Assembly (NCBI GenBank): GCA_963742035.1
Contig: CAVUKH010000001.1
Span: forward strand, 620,001 to 684,000
From: Bog-473 sp963742035
Lineage (GTDB): Bacteria; Actinomycetota; Acidimicrobiia; Acidimicrobiales; RAAP-2
Reading direction: 5' to 3'
Length of the DNA: 64,000 bases
The notes beneath the pieces were generated by a model. The model had not been told where the DNA came from. It did no database searches and worked only from the letters and a program-made list of their open reading frames with translations. Positions 51,981 to 61,726 of the stretch are shown here, one piece after another. Position numbers and translations under genes: made by a program. Positions within the stretch are counted from its first letter, which is position 1. Each line of letters starts with the position of its first letter.

Positions 51981-53056
51981 ATGAGCGAGCAGAAGAGGGT
52001 CGTGGTCTGGGGAACGGGGTTCGTGGGGAAGATGATCATCCCCGAGGTGGTGCGCCACCCCAACTTCGAGCTGGTCGGGGTGGGGGTCAACGACAAGGAC
52101 AAGGTCGGCCGCGACGCCGGGGAGATCTGCGGCATCGACCCGATCGGCCTGACCGCCACGGACGATCGTGACGCGCTGATCGCGCTCCGCCCCGACGCGC
52201 TCGTGCACTACGGGCCCACGGCCGGCCTGGCCGACGCCAACATCCGCGATATTGGCGCCTTCCTGCGCGCCGGCATCGACGTGTCCTCGACGGCGATGAC
52301 CCCGTGGGTCTGGCCATTCATGAAGCTCAATCCGCCGTCGTGGATCGACCCGATCACCGAGGCGTGCGCCGAGGGGGCGCGACCTGCTTCACCACGGGTA
52401 TCGACCCCGGCTTTGCCAACGACCTGTTCCCCATGACCCTGATGGGTCTGTGCGCGGAGGTGCGCAAGGTCAAGGCGCTCGAGCTCGTGGACTACATCAA
52501 CTACACGGGCGCGTACGAGGACGAAATGGGCATCGGGCGCCCACCCGAGTTCACGCCGCTCCTCGAGCACACCGACATCCTCGTGATGTCGTGGGGAGCC
52601 ACGGTGCCGATGATGGCGCACGCCGCCGGCATCGAGCTCGACGAGATCACCTCCACCTGGGACAAGTGGGTGACCGAGGCGTCGATCACGACCGCCAAGG
52701 GCGTCATCAACCCGGGCGAGGTGGCGGCCATCCACTTCACCATCAACGGCATGTACAAGGGGGAGCCGCGCATCTGCCTGGAGCACGTCAACCGGGTGGG
52801 CACGGACGCCGCGCCGGACTGGCCCCGTGGCACCCAGGATGACGTCTACCGGGTGGAGATCGAGGGCACGCCGTCGATCACGCAGGAGACCGCCTTCCGC
52901 TTCACCGACGGATCGGGACGCGACGCGGCCGCCGCCGGCTGCCTGGCCACCGGCCTGCGCGCGCTCAACGCCGTGCCCGCCGTCAACGACCTGCCACCAG
53001 GGTGGGCCACCGCGCTGGATCTGCCGCTCATCCCGGGGGCGGGGACCATCCGCTGA
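51981..53056 (+). pseudogene. DapB-like NAD(P)-dependent reductase with single-base frameshift
   Basis: The N-terminal part (51981 to about 52378) has a Rossmann motif VVVWGTGFVGKMI and the family stretch VSSTAMTPWVWPF, ending at EACAEG. The remainder continues one frame over with ATCFTTGIDPGFANDLFPM, VDYINYTGAYEDEMG and ETAFRFTDGSGRDAAAAG to 53056. The join lies in a run of five G (52373-52377); a sixth G would restore one reading frame of about 358 codons. It resembles dihydrodipicolinate-reductase-like/amine-dehydrogenase-like actinobacterial proteins. Genuine mutation or sequencing error cannot be separated here. Confidence 0.8.
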
Positions 53057-53093
53057 GCATGCGGGTGGGCCGAGGTGCAACAGCAGGGGAGCC

Positions 53094-54071
53094 GTGACGG
53101 ACGAGCCGCTCGTCCCGTCGACCGCTCCCTTCGCTCCGGGATCGGTCTCCATCCGGCTCTACCCCCACAACGAGCTGGCTCCCGGCGCCATCGTCCGCGA
53201 GCTGTGTGCCCAGGCATCGCTCGCCCTGACGCACGGCTTCGACGGCGTGATGACCAGCGAGCACCACGGCGGTTTCGCCGGCTACATGGCGCAGCCACTG
53301 CAGATGGCCTCCTTCATATTGGAAGAGAACCCGACGGGGTGGGCCGCCGCCGCACCGCTCCTGCTTCCCTTGCGCCCGACGGCGCTCGTCGCCGAGGAGG
53401 TGGCCTGGCTCCAGGCCCGCCATCGAGGCCGCGTCGGCCTCGGCGTCGCCGCGGGCGCCCTGCCACTGGACTTCGAGGCGGCAGGCGTGGACCAGACTGA
53501 TGCGGTGGAGCGTTTCAAGACGGAGCTCCCACGGCTCGTGGCCATGTTGGACGGTCGGCAGCTCGGTGCGTTGGAGGGGGATCCCGCGCTCCTGGCCTGC
53601 CGGGACCTGCCCGTGCCGGTGCTGAGCGCCGCCGTCTCGGTGGCCGCCGCCGTCCGGTCCGCCCGGTGTGGCGCGGGCATCCTCATGGAGGGCATGTCGG
53701 CGGCGCCACGGCTGGCCCGTCTGACCCAGGCCTTCGAGGAAGCGGGCGGTGCGGGCGCCAAGGTCCTGATTCGACGGGTGTGGTTGGGTCGCGTGCGCGC
53801 CGACCTGGTCGAGGACCAGCGGGCGGTGTACGAGAGCTACGCGGGGGGCGCCGGTGCGTTCGGTGCAGATCAAACCGTTGGGTCCGATGATCCCGGCGAG
53901 CTGGCGGACAGGCTGGCGGCCGTCATGGGCGACGTCGGTGCCGATGGGCTCAACCTGCGGGTGCAGCTTCCGGGCATGGCGCCCGACCAGGTCCGGGAGC
54001 AGATCGGGCAGATCGGGTCGGAGGTGGTCGGGCCCTTGAAGCGGATGCTGGCCTCGTCGCCTCCTCGCTAG
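53094..54071 (+). CDS. LLM-class (luciferase-like) flavin-dependent oxidoreductase
   Basis: A 325-residue TIM-barrel protein of the bacterial luciferase-like family. It shows FDGVMTSEHHGGFAGYM, AAAPLLLPLRPTALVAEEVAWL and RVGLGVAAGALPLDFEA, which match the F420/FMN-binding region. The C-terminal part is shorter and more divergent than in classical members. GTG 53094 follows AGGGGAGCC. It follows the DapB-like reductase by 37 bp, so the two probably share a catabolic pathway. Its stop overlaps the convergent SDR stop by 4 bp. Confidence 0.82.
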   Translation: MTDEPLVPSTAPFAPGSVSIRLYPHNELAPGAIVRELCAQASLALTHGFDGVMTSEHHGGFAGYMAQPLQMASFILEENPTGWAAAAPLLLPLRPTALVAEEVAWLQARHRGRVGLGVAAGALPLDFEAAGVDQTDAVERFKTELPRLVAMLDGRQLGALEGDPALLACRDLPVPVLSAAVSVAAAVRSARCGAGILMEGMSAAPRLARLTQAFEEAGGAGAKVLIRRVWLGRVRADLVEDQRAVYESYAGGAGAFGADQTVGSDDPGELADRLAAVMGDVGADGLNLRVQLPGMAPDQVREQIGQIGSEVVGPLKRMLASSPPR

Positions 54072-54886
54072 CGAATCGGTGTCCACCCGCTGGCGAGGTG
54101 GTTCCCACCGTCGACGTCAAGGGTGATGCCGGTGATCTGCCGGGCGTCGCCGGACAGGAGGAAGCACACGGCCGCCGCGACGTCATCGGCTTCGGTCAAG
54201 CGCCCGAGAGGGAGCGCCGATCCCGCGGCGGCGCCGTCGTCGGCCTTCCAGATGGGACGCGTCGCCGTGGTGCGGACCAACCCGGGGCTCACGGCGTTGA
54301 GCCGCACCCCTTGACCCGCCAGATCGGCCGCCATGGTGCGTGTCATGGCGTTCAGCGCAGCTTTGGCCGCGGCGTAGGACACCATGGCGGAGGTCGTCTT
54401 GCGCGGAGAGCCGCTGGAAATGGTGACGATCGAGCCCGCGTTGTCGGCCAGCCCTCGAGCGAGCGCGGCCCGGACCAGCACCAGCGTCGGCCAGGTGTTC
54501 AGCCGGAACGTCTCGAGGAGCTGCGCCTCGCTGATGGCGTCGAAGGAGAGCGGGTGGGGAGCCCCGCCCACCGTGCTGACGATCAGGTCGATCCGGCCGA
54601 ACGCCTCCATGGCTCGACCGGCCAGTGCCTCTGCTGCCGATTCTGTGTCCATGGAACCGACGACGCCGACAGCTGCGAATCCCTCGGCACGAAGCGCGGC
54701 TTCGGTGGCCGCGACCCGATCCGCATCTCGGCCGTTGATCACCACCGACGCGCCCTCCCGGGCGAGCCGGAAGGCACAGGATCGGCCGATGCTCGGCTCG
54801 GCGGTCGAACCCGTGACGATGGCCACCTGACCGGAGAACCGTCGGACGTCCCCGGTGACATCCGTGTTGATTCGATTGTCGGTCAC
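54068..54886 (-). CDS. SDR family oxidoreductase
   Basis: A 272-residue short-chain dehydrogenase. The cofactor loop is IVTGSTAEPSIGRSCAFRLA, an enoyl-reductase-like variant of TGxxxGIG. Catalytic Ser lies in IVTISSGS and the YxxxK motif is SYAAAKAAL. The C-terminal LDVDGGNHLASGW is typical. GTG 54886 gives a normal-length N-terminus; ATG 54955 is an alternative. The substrate is unknown. Convergent with the LLM enzyme. Confidence 0.85.
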   Translation of the reverse strand: MTDNRINTDVTGDVRRFSGQVAIVTGSTAEPSIGRSCAFRLAREGASVVINGRDADRVAATEAALRAEGFAAVGVVGSMDTESAAEALAGRAMEAFGRIDLIVSTVGGAPHPLSFDAISEAQLLETFRLNTWPTLVLVRAALARGLADNAGSIVTISSGSPRKTTSAMVSYAAAKAALNAMTRTMAADLAGQGVRLNAVSPGLVRTTATRPIWKADDGAAAGSALPLGRLTEADDVAAAVCFLLSGDARQITGITLDVDGGNHLASGWTPIR

Positions 54887-55059
54887 CCCGTTGCCGTTCC
54901 CATCCCGTGCATCCTGTCCCAGCTCGTCAATCGAGTGCCATGGGACCGTCGGCAACGGGAGCGCGCGGCGATGCCCCGTACGACGTCATGAGCTCGAACG
55001 CGGTGCCCGGCGCACCACGCACGACCGAGGATGCCCCGGCGCCGCGGGAGGGGCCGATC

Positions 55060-58000
55060 TCAGGATCCGAGGAGGTCGAGCGCATCGGCAAGCTCGGGGC
55101 TCGACGAGTTCGGTGGGAACCGCTCGAGCACAGCGCGGATCCGTTCACGCCAGTCGGGCGGCCGGTCGTGGGGAAGGCCGGCGAGGGCGTTGGCCGCTCG
55201 CAGCGCAAGGAGCAGAGACCCCTGGGTCAGGCCGATCTCAATGGCGGCGACGAGATCACCGACCGCTTCGTCTGTCCGGTCCGGGTGGGCCGCTGTCGTG
55301 ATCTCGGCCCGCAATCGGAGGAGGTCCGGCTGGTGCACCAGCTCGCCCGACGTCCTCGTCCGCTCCATGGCCTCGTCGAGCGAGCGCAGGGCCCGGTCGG
55401 CGTCGCCCAGGAAGTAGTGGTTCTGCGCGACGAGGCCGAGGTGCGTCGGACGGAACGCCCCGTGGCCCACCAGATCCATTCCGAGGCCGTACTGCTCCAG
55501 CTCGGCCTCGTCACAGGGTCGGTCCGGCTCGGGCAGCAGCACGTACTGCATGCCGAGCAGCTGGAAGTAGTCAAAGCGGCATCGTTGCGCGATCTCCATC
55601 GTGCGCCGCCCGAACTCCCGAGCCTCCTCCCAGTTGCCCGTGATCATCCGGATCCAGGCCAGGTAGACGCACACGAACGCAGCACTGAACGGGCCGGATG
55701 GGAAGTCCAGCTCCTCCGCAGTGGTGATCGCCCGGCGTTCCCAGAGCGCGCTCTCCTCCGTGGCGCCCTCGAGCGCGGCGACGCAGGCCAGCGCGACCGC
55801 TGTCACCGGAACGGCATCGTGGGGAAGGGGCCAGAACGGGGACGATGCCGCGTCGACCGAGCGGGCGCGGTACCCCTCCCACGCCTGGAGCAGCCAGCGG
55901 TGCGCCTCCTCGAGCCTGCCCTGGTAGAACGCGCCGTATCCCATGCACGACTTGATCTCGGGCGCGAACCAGGCTGTCGCCGGATCGTCGAGGACGTCGG
56001 TGAGGGGCTCGAGCACGAGGCTGGCGGCGTCGACCGAGCCGCGCACGAGCAGGTAGCTCCAGATCCCGACCTGGGCCGGCATGATCTCAGGGCGGTTCGT
56101 CAGTTTCCGACAGATCTCCTGGGTGACCGTGAAGTCCTCGAACACGTCGGGATAGCCGTAGCCGAACTGTGAGCTGGTGCTGACGGCGCGCAGTGTCCGG
56201 ATCATGAGCTCGGTCAGGTCGCGCTCGTCGCCTTCGGGCATCGTCGACGCCAGCTCAAGGGCGCGGTCGAGCTGCTGGCGGGCTTCGGTGTGGCTGGCCG
56301 CCGACTGCGCCGACCGGGCGGCCACTATGTAGGCCGGGATCGATTGCGCGACGTCGCCGGCCAGGTCCCAGTGTTGCGCCACGACGGCCAGGTCGCCCGG
56401 CGAGGTTGCCGCGGAGCCGAGCAGCTCCGCGACGTCGCGATGGGTCTGTTGGCGGGTGGTCAGCAGTTGGGTCTCATAGGTCGCGTCGCGCAGGAGCCCG
56501 TGTCGGAAGCGGTACCGTCCCAGCCGGACTTCGGCTACCCGCTCAACGAGGGCCGCCTCCTCTAAGCGGACCAGTGCATCGTCGACCGATCGCCCCGCCA
56601 ACTGACGCAACGGCTCCTCGTCGAACTCCGCACCGAGCGTGGCCGCCAGCTGCGCGACACGCAGGTCGATGCCGGGAGCCCGCAGGCGCGCCGTGAGTAT
56701 CTCGTGAATGCGAGGTGGCAGGACCTCACCGGGATTGGCGGCGAGAGCGCTGTGCGTCAGCTCTTGGAGAAAGAGGGGGACGCCAGCTCCGCGCTCGACG
56801 ATCAGGCGACTCTGCTCGGGGCCGAGCCCCCCGTCGGTCAGCGCGGCCACCAGCCCGAGCGCCTCTTTGTGCTGCAGCGGCTCCAGCGCGATGTCGACGA
56901 TCGATGATGCCCACGGTGGGCTGAGCACGTGCTGGGCCGTGATCAGAATCATCGTGCCGGGGACGCCCTGGGTCGCCAGCAATCCCAGGAGGTCGACGGT
57001 GGTCGGGTCCGCCCAGTGGAGATCCTCGGCCCACACCAACGTCGGCGTCGACTCGGAGGTATGGGCGAGCCACGCGACGAGGGCCTGGAGGGTCTGTTGA
57101 CGCAGCGCGAGCGCGTCCACCTCCGGACGGGCCCAGCGTTCGTCGGCAAGGAGTCCGACGAGCGGTGCGAGAAGGGGCACGGCGTCCTGCTCGAGACCGG
57201 CTTCGGCCAGGCGGGCCCCCAACTCGCTGCGCCGTTCCTCGAGCGGCTGGTCCGGGAAGAACCCGAGGAGCTGCTCGAGCATGCGACCGACCGGCCAGAG
57301 TGCGACGTTGCCGTGGTAGGGCGAGCAGTTGAACTCGAGTACCGCCCCGCCTTCGAGTCGCACCTGCGCCGCGAGTTCTGCGGCCAGCGCCGACTTCCCC
57401 ATCCCGGCCACGCCCCGGACCACGACCACCGTCTCCTCTGGCCGCGGGGCACTCCCGTTCTTGTGGATGACTCGGCTCCAGATATAGCGAAGGAGGCGAC
57501 TCTGGCCCTCTCGCCCGACCAGGGCGACCGTTTCGGCCAGGCCGTGGCCGGAAGGGGGAACAGCAAGGTTCGATCGCACCACTCTGAAGAGCTCCATCGG
57601 GCGCGCGATTCCCTTGAGCGAGCGTGCCCCGACCGGCTGGAGTTCGAAGTGCGCCGCAACGAGTCGCCTGGTGGTGTCGCTGATGACCACGGTGCCCGGC
57701 TCCGCCTCACCCTGCAGCCGCGCCGCCACGTTGGGCACCGATCCCGCGAGGGCAGAGCCGTCGAGGGTCCCTGAGGCGAGCCCGGCGATCACGACGGTGC
57801 CCGAATGGACGCCGACCCGGACGGCCGGTTCGATGCCATGGCGACGGCCCAGCTCGACGGCAGCGAGCGCCATCCGCTCGACGAGCCGCAGGGCGGCTTG
57901 GACCGCCCGTCGAGCGTCGTCCTCGTGTGCCACGGGGTAGCCGAAGCACGCGACGACCCCATCTCCCTGGAACTGGAGCACGCGGCCGCCCAGCTCCTCT

Positions 58001-58341
58001 ATGGTCTCGGCGACCACTCGGCGGTACAGGACGAAGACATCCTGTATGACCTCCGGCTCGGCCACGTCGGCCATGTCGGTCGACTGGACGATGTCGGCGA
58101 AAACCAGGCTGACGAAGGCACGTTGCCCGGCGGGGAGGGAGCGCTCCAGTCTCGCTCGTTCCATCATTGCGGCAGCGCGCCCGTTCGGGGGATCGGCGGC
58201 GAGCACGTCGCCGGCGAGCTCGACCACGCGATCCCACGCTCCGGTCGACGCCGCGGCGTCCATGGAGTCCAGGAGCCGGTTGATGAGGAGCGAAAGACGG
58301 TCTTCTGCCGACAAGGCCTCCGGTTCCTCCGGCGGGATCAC
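55060..58341 (-). CDS. class III adenylate/guanylate cyclase fused to AAA ATPase and TPR-like repeats
   Basis: A 1093-residue signalling protein. Residues about 70-260 form a class III cyclase with metal Asp in FADIVQSTDM and FQGDGVVACFG, and the transition-state pair in SVPNVAARLQGEA, so it looks catalytically intact. Residues about 280-560 are an AAA/NACHT-like ATPase with Walker A GVAGMGKSAL (about 309-318) and Walker B-like LVWAEDLHWAD. The rest is a helical TPR-like array. This architecture is abundant in Actinobacteria. No membrane segment is present. The signal and target are unknown. Confidence 0.88.
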   Translation of the reverse strand: MIPPEEPEALSAEDRLSLLINRLLDSMDAAASTGAWDRVVELAGDVLAADPPNGRAAAMMERARLERSLPAGQRAFVSLVFADIVQSTDMADVAEPEVIQDVFVLYRRVVAETIEELGGRVLQFQGDGVVACFGYPVAHEDDARRAVQAALRLVERMALAAVELGRRHGIEPAVRVGVHSGTVVIAGLASGTLDGSALAGSVPNVAARLQGEAEPGTVVISDTTRRLVAAHFELQPVGARSLKGIARPMELFRVVRSNLAVPPSGHGLAETVALVGREGQSRLLRYIWSRVIHKNGSAPRPEETVVVVRGVAGMGKSALAAELAAQVRLEGGAVLEFNCSPYHGNVALWPVGRMLEQLLGFFPDQPLEERRSELGARLAEAGLEQDAVPLLAPLVGLLADERWARPEVDALALRQQTLQALVAWLAHTSESTPTLVWAEDLHWADPTTVDLLGLLATQGVPGTMILITAQHVLSPPWASSIVDIALEPLQHKEALGLVAALTDGGLGPEQSRLIVERGAGVPLFLQELTHSALAANPGEVLPPRIHEILTARLRAPGIDLRVAQLAATLGAEFDEEPLRQLAGRSVDDALVRLEEAALVERVAEVRLGRYRFRHGLLRDATYETQLLTTRQQTHRDVAELLGSAATSPGDLAVVAQHWDLAGDVAQSIPAYIVAARSAQSAASHTEARQQLDRALELASTMPEGDERDLTELMIRTLRAVSTSSQFGYGYPDVFEDFTVTQEICRKLTNRPEIMPAQVGIWSYLLVRGSVDAASLVLEPLTDVLDDPATAWFAPEIKSCMGYGAFYQGRLEEAHRWLLQAWEGYRARSVDAASSPFWPLPHDAVPVTAVALACVAALEGATEESALWERRAITTAEELDFPSGPFSAAFVCVYLAWIRMITGNWEEAREFGRRTMEIAQRCRFDYFQLLGMQYVLLPEPDRPCDEAELEQYGLGMDLVGHGAFRPTHLGLVAQNHYFLGDADRALRSLDEAMERTRTSGELVHQPDLLRLRAEITTAAHPDRTDEAVGDLVAAIEIGLTQGSLLLALRAANALAGLPHDRPPDWRERIRAVLERFPPNSSSPELADALDLLGS

Positions 58342-58704
58342 GGCGCCCGCCCGCTCATGGCGCCGTGGGTGTGCCGTTGCTCATGGGGAACGGCGCGCGG
58401 GCCGGCGCACCTTCGAGCTCTGCCGGCGCCGCGCCGCGGGACACCTCGGGCTGCGTCCCCCTCGGCATCCGTCTTCATGCCGCCTCCAGTGTGCCGCGCA
58501 GCGTCGCACGTGAATATGGCCGCTGAGCTGGGGAGGATAGTCGAGAATCCTCTTCGCGACCCCAGGTGGATCTCAGCGCGGAGCGAGACTCGACCCCGCC
58601 CACGGAGCCCGTCGGCTCCCGCAGGCGGCTGGGTAGGGTGGCAGGGCAGGCCGTGCACGACCTCACGGCGCATGCGTCGGCGGGTCCGACCAGAGAGGAC
58701 CGGC
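58342..58704. other. 363-bp intergenic region between the cyclase and serine hydrolase genes
   Basis: Divergent promoter space. I see no supportable gene. A short hairpin GGAGCC-cgtc-GGCTCC lies at 58604-58619, and AGAGAGGA at 58693-58700 is the probable ribosome site of the serine hydrolase. Short less GC-rich stretches near 58510-58560 could hold promoters. Confidence 0.5.
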
Positions 58705-59859
58705 GTGGCAGAACTTGGAGGCTTCGCCGAGCCCGGCTTCGGCCCGGTGGCCGACGCACTGGCGTCCACCTTCGACCAGGGCGATCTGGGGGCGGGGTGT
58801 GTCCTCTACGTCGGCGGCCGTGCAGTGGTCGACCTCTGGGGTGGAGTGGCGGACAAGGCCACGGGCCGTGTGTGGGACCGTGACACCCTGACGCTGGTGT
58901 TCTCCGTCACCAAGGGCGTGTCCGCCATTTGTGCCCACATGCTGGTCGAGCGGGGCGACTTGGACCTCGACGCACACGTCACGACCTATTGGCCCGAGTT
59001 CGGTGCGCAAGGCAAGGAGGCCACGACCGTGCGCGACGTTCTGAGCCACCGGACGGGCCTGCCCGTCGTCGATGGGCCGGTCTCGCTTGCGGACCTCGCC
59101 GATCCCGCAGGTATGGCGGCCCGCATGGCGGCCCAGGCGCCGCTGTTCGAGCCCGGGAAAGAGCACGTGTACCAAGCCTTGACCTTCAGTTGGAACTTCG
59201 GCGAGATCGTTCGGCGGATCACCGGCCAGACGCTGGCCACATTCGTGGCCCGAGAGCTCGCCGCACCCCTCGGCCTCGACCTCTACATCGGGCTCCCGCC
59301 CGAACTGGAGGCGCGGGTCTCGACCCTTGAACCGCCCAACGCGCCACCCGAGCTCGTCGCGCTCGTGTTACCGGAGGGCAGCGTTCCCTGGCGCGCCATC
59401 ACCCTCAATGGCCTGCTGTCGGTGACCATGGCGGGAAGTGGGCTCGGGTTCAACTCGGCCGAGGTCCATCAGCTTCAGCTTCCGGCGGCCAACGGCATCA
59501 CCAATGCCCGGTCCCTCGCGCGTCTCTACGCAGCCACCATCGGCGACGTCGACGGCATCCGGCTCCTACGAGCCGAAACCGTGGCGGCTGCGTCAGTCGT
59601 CCGCTCGGAGGGCAAGCCCTGGGGCGAGCCGTTCGATGGACCCACCTGGGGCACCGGCTTCCTCCGGCCTTTTCCACGGCAGCCCATGTTGGGCGGCGCC
59701 TCCTTCGGCCACGACGGGGCCGGTGGCTCCATCGCCTTCGCCGAGCCTGAGCTCGGCCTGGCGTTCAGTCACGTCATCAACCGAATGGTCGCGACGCCGC
59801 GAGAGGATCGGCGCACGGCGGCGTTGTTGGCCGCCGTGCGGCAGTGCGTCCATCGCTGA
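58705..59859 (+). CDS. serine hydrolase (class C beta-lactamase/EstB-like)
   Basis: A 384-residue penicillin-binding-fold hydrolase. The nucleophile is S67 in FSVTK with K70. VRDVLSHRTGLPVVDGP and a late SFGHDGAGGSIAFAEPE (H-x-G type third motif) complete the family pattern. Members include esterases such as EstB and LACTB-like enzymes; no signal peptide is seen, so it is probably a cytoplasmic esterase. GTG 58705 is chosen for its ribosome site; the long upstream frame overlaps the cyclase gene and is not coding. Confidence 0.87.
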   Translation: MAELGGFAEPGFGPVADALASTFDQGDLGAGCVLYVGGRAVVDLWGGVADKATGRVWDRDTLTLVFSVTKGVSAICAHMLVERGDLDLDAHVTTYWPEFGAQGKEATTVRDVLSHRTGLPVVDGPVSLADLADPAGMAARMAAQAPLFEPGKEHVYQALTFSWNFGEIVRRITGQTLATFVARELAAPLGLDLYIGLPPELEARVSTLEPPNAPPELVALVLPEGSVPWRAITLNGLLSVTMAGSGLGFNSAEVHQLQLPAANGITNARSLARLYAATIGDVDGIRLLRAETVAAASVVRSEGKPWGEPFDGPTWGTGFLRPFPRQPMLGGASFGHDGAGGSIAFAEPELGLAFSHVINRMVATPREDRRTAALLAAVRQCVHR

Positions 59860-59867
59860 GCAGAGTC

Positions 59868-61139
59868 TCAGCCCGGATAGGGCTCATCGAGGAGCGACGT
59901 ACCGCCCTGCAGGGTGGCCAGAGAGAACCCGGCCGTCGTGCGGTACTGCTCAGTGACGGCAGCGATCTCGTCGGACGTGATCACTGTCGTGATGTCCGCA
60001 AAGCCGTCAGGCGCCCGCTCTTCGACGAGCTGCATCGGGATCTCCGGTCCGAGACTCCGGTTCGCCCGCACGATGGCCGCCGTGGCCGGACGGCGAGTCT
60101 CTTCGTAGCGGCGCAGGGCCTCATCGAGGTCCGGACGATGGCGCCGCAGACAGCCCGCCAACACTCGGCCGTCGAGAATCGCCTGGGACGCTCCGTTGGA
60201 GCCGATGGGGTACATCGGATGGGCGGCGTCCCCGAGCAGCGTGACGCGGCCGAACGTCCATCGCGGAAGGGGCTCCCGGTCCACCATCGGGAAGAGGAAG
60301 GTTTCGGGTGCCCCTTCAACGATGGCTGGCACGTTCAGCCATCCGAAGTCCCATGCCGCGAATTGGGGAAGGAAGTCGTCCAGCGAGCCGGGGCGGTTCC
60401 AGTCCTCCGCTGTGGCGAGATCGGAGTCGGGCCGCCTCAACTCGGCGATGAAATTGAACCGCTGTCTTCCGTCAGGGAGGTCTGCGATGGGGTAGCCGAC
60501 GAATTTCTGCTCCGGATGCCCGGCCCAAATCATTGTGCGCCCGTCGAGGACGGGCTCCACCTCTCCAATGCCGCGCCACAGCAATGACCCGTTCCAGAGA
60601 AAACGACCCTCGTTGGGATAGCGCTGCGCCCGCACCGCGCTGTGGATACCATCGGCCGCAACGATGAGGTCTGCCCCGACTTCGCCGCCATCCTCGAACA
60701 CCGCGGCGGGCTTCGCGTCATCACCGCCGATCCGGACGAGCCGCCGTCCCAGATGCAGCGCGTCCGGCCCCAAACGCTGGAGCACCGCATTCCGCAGCAC
60801 CTCCTGCAGCGTGCCGCGGTGGATGGAAAGCTGCGGCCAGGGATAACCCGCGGCAAGCCCGCGTGGCTCACGCCAGATCTCCTGGCCCCTCTTCGTGCAG
60901 TAGACGAGGGCAGCGGGAGCGATGGCGTGAGCGCGCAGCTCCTCGAGGAGGCCGAGCGCGTCGAGCTCGCGTACCGCGTGGGGGAGCAAATTGATGCCGA
61001 CGCCGAGAGGGCGCAGCTCGGCCACGGTGTCGAACACGTCCACCTGCGCCCCGACCTCGTGCAGGCTGAGGGCCGTCGCCAGGCCTCCGATACCGGCTCC
61101 GACCACGACGGCACGCGGCATGGAGTCGCTTCGGCTCAC
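59868..61139 (-). CDS. FAD-dependent aromatic-ring monooxygenase (PHBH fold)
   Basis: A 423-residue flavoprotein hydroxylase like salicylate or 3-hydroxybenzoate hydroxylase. The FAD-binding GAGIGGLATALSLHE is at about 14-28, the second motif is LIVAADGIHSAVR, and the third LLGDAAHPMYPIGSNGASQAI. Its start overlaps the stop of the DUF3237 gene (GTGA), so the pair is coupled. DUF3237 proteins often accompany such oxygenases. The substrate is probably an aromatic or cyclic compound; unproven. Confidence 0.9.
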   Translation of the reverse strand: MSRSDSMPRAVVVGAGIGGLATALSLHEVGAQVDVFDTVAELRPLGVGINLLPHAVRELDALGLLEELRAHAIAPAALVYCTKRGQEIWREPRGLAAGYPWPQLSIHRGTLQEVLRNAVLQRLGPDALHLGRRLVRIGGDDAKPAAVFEDGGEVGADLIVAADGIHSAVRAQRYPNEGRFLWNGSLLWRGIGEVEPVLDGRTMIWAGHPEQKFVGYPIADLPDGRQRFNFIAELRRPDSDLATAEDWNRPGSLDDFLPQFAAWDFGWLNVPAIVEGAPETFLFPMVDREPLPRWTFGRVTLLGDAAHPMYPIGSNGASQAILDGRVLAGCLRRHRPDLDEALRRYEETRRPATAAIVRANRSLGPEIPMQLVEERAPDGFADITTVITSDEIAAVTEQYRTTAGFSLATLQGGTSLLDEPYPG

Positions 61140-61585
61140 AGGACCTCGTGCACATGGATTCGCACAGTGCTGCGTTCCCTGTCACCGGTCGAGACGGCGA
61201 TGAGGTCGTTCAACCAGAGCAGTCGCGGCGCAGCGCTCGAGAGCCGTACCAAGGTCCGGAAATAGTACTCACCGGGGTCGACCGGCTCCCCTTGCGCCAA
61301 TCGTGCCGCTACGGACTCCGATGCCTTGCGGACACCCTGCGAACGGACCTCGATCGCATCGCCCGCCCCGGTTCGCAACGCGTAGTGGGCATCAATCTCG
61401 AGCACGCCACCCGGGCGGACGCTCTGCCAATCCACACCGCCGCCGAGCACGGTCCCGGCCAATCCGTCCCGTCCTTCGAAGGTACCCCCGTCGAAGGCCA
61501 CAAAACGACGTCCGCCCCCCATGTCGATGACGGGGCGGACCGCGATGGTGATCAGCATCAGCTCCCGCAGCTCCACCGATCTCAT
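61136..61585 (-). CDS. DUF3237 domain-containing protein
   Basis: A 149-residue protein with MLITIAVRPVIDMGGGRRFVAF near the N-terminus, ALRTGAGDAIEVRSQGVR, and the C-terminal YYFRTLVRLSSAAPRLLWLN. These match the beta-barrel DUF3237 family, linked in places to aromatic or steroid catabolism. ATG 61585 is chosen; the longer upstream frame lies over the divergent gene and is not coding. Operon with the FAD monooxygenase. Confidence 0.82.
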   Translation of the reverse strand: MRSVELRELMLITIAVRPVIDMGGGRRFVAFDGGTFEGRDGLAGTVLGGGVDWQSVRPGGVLEIDAHYALRTGAGDAIEVRSQGVRKASESVAARLAQGEPVDPGEYYFRTLVRLSSAAPRLLWLNDLIAVSTGDRERSTVRIHVHEVL

Positions 61586-61726
61586 TGGTGTTTGCCCGTC
61601 TTTCTCCCTGCATCCCGGAGAGACATGGCTGGCATGACCCTCCGAGCGGTTGGACCGGCGATGGTAACAGCGGCACTCATGAGTCCTGGCTAGGTTGAAG
61701 GAATCGCTTCTGAACCGCCGCCACCG

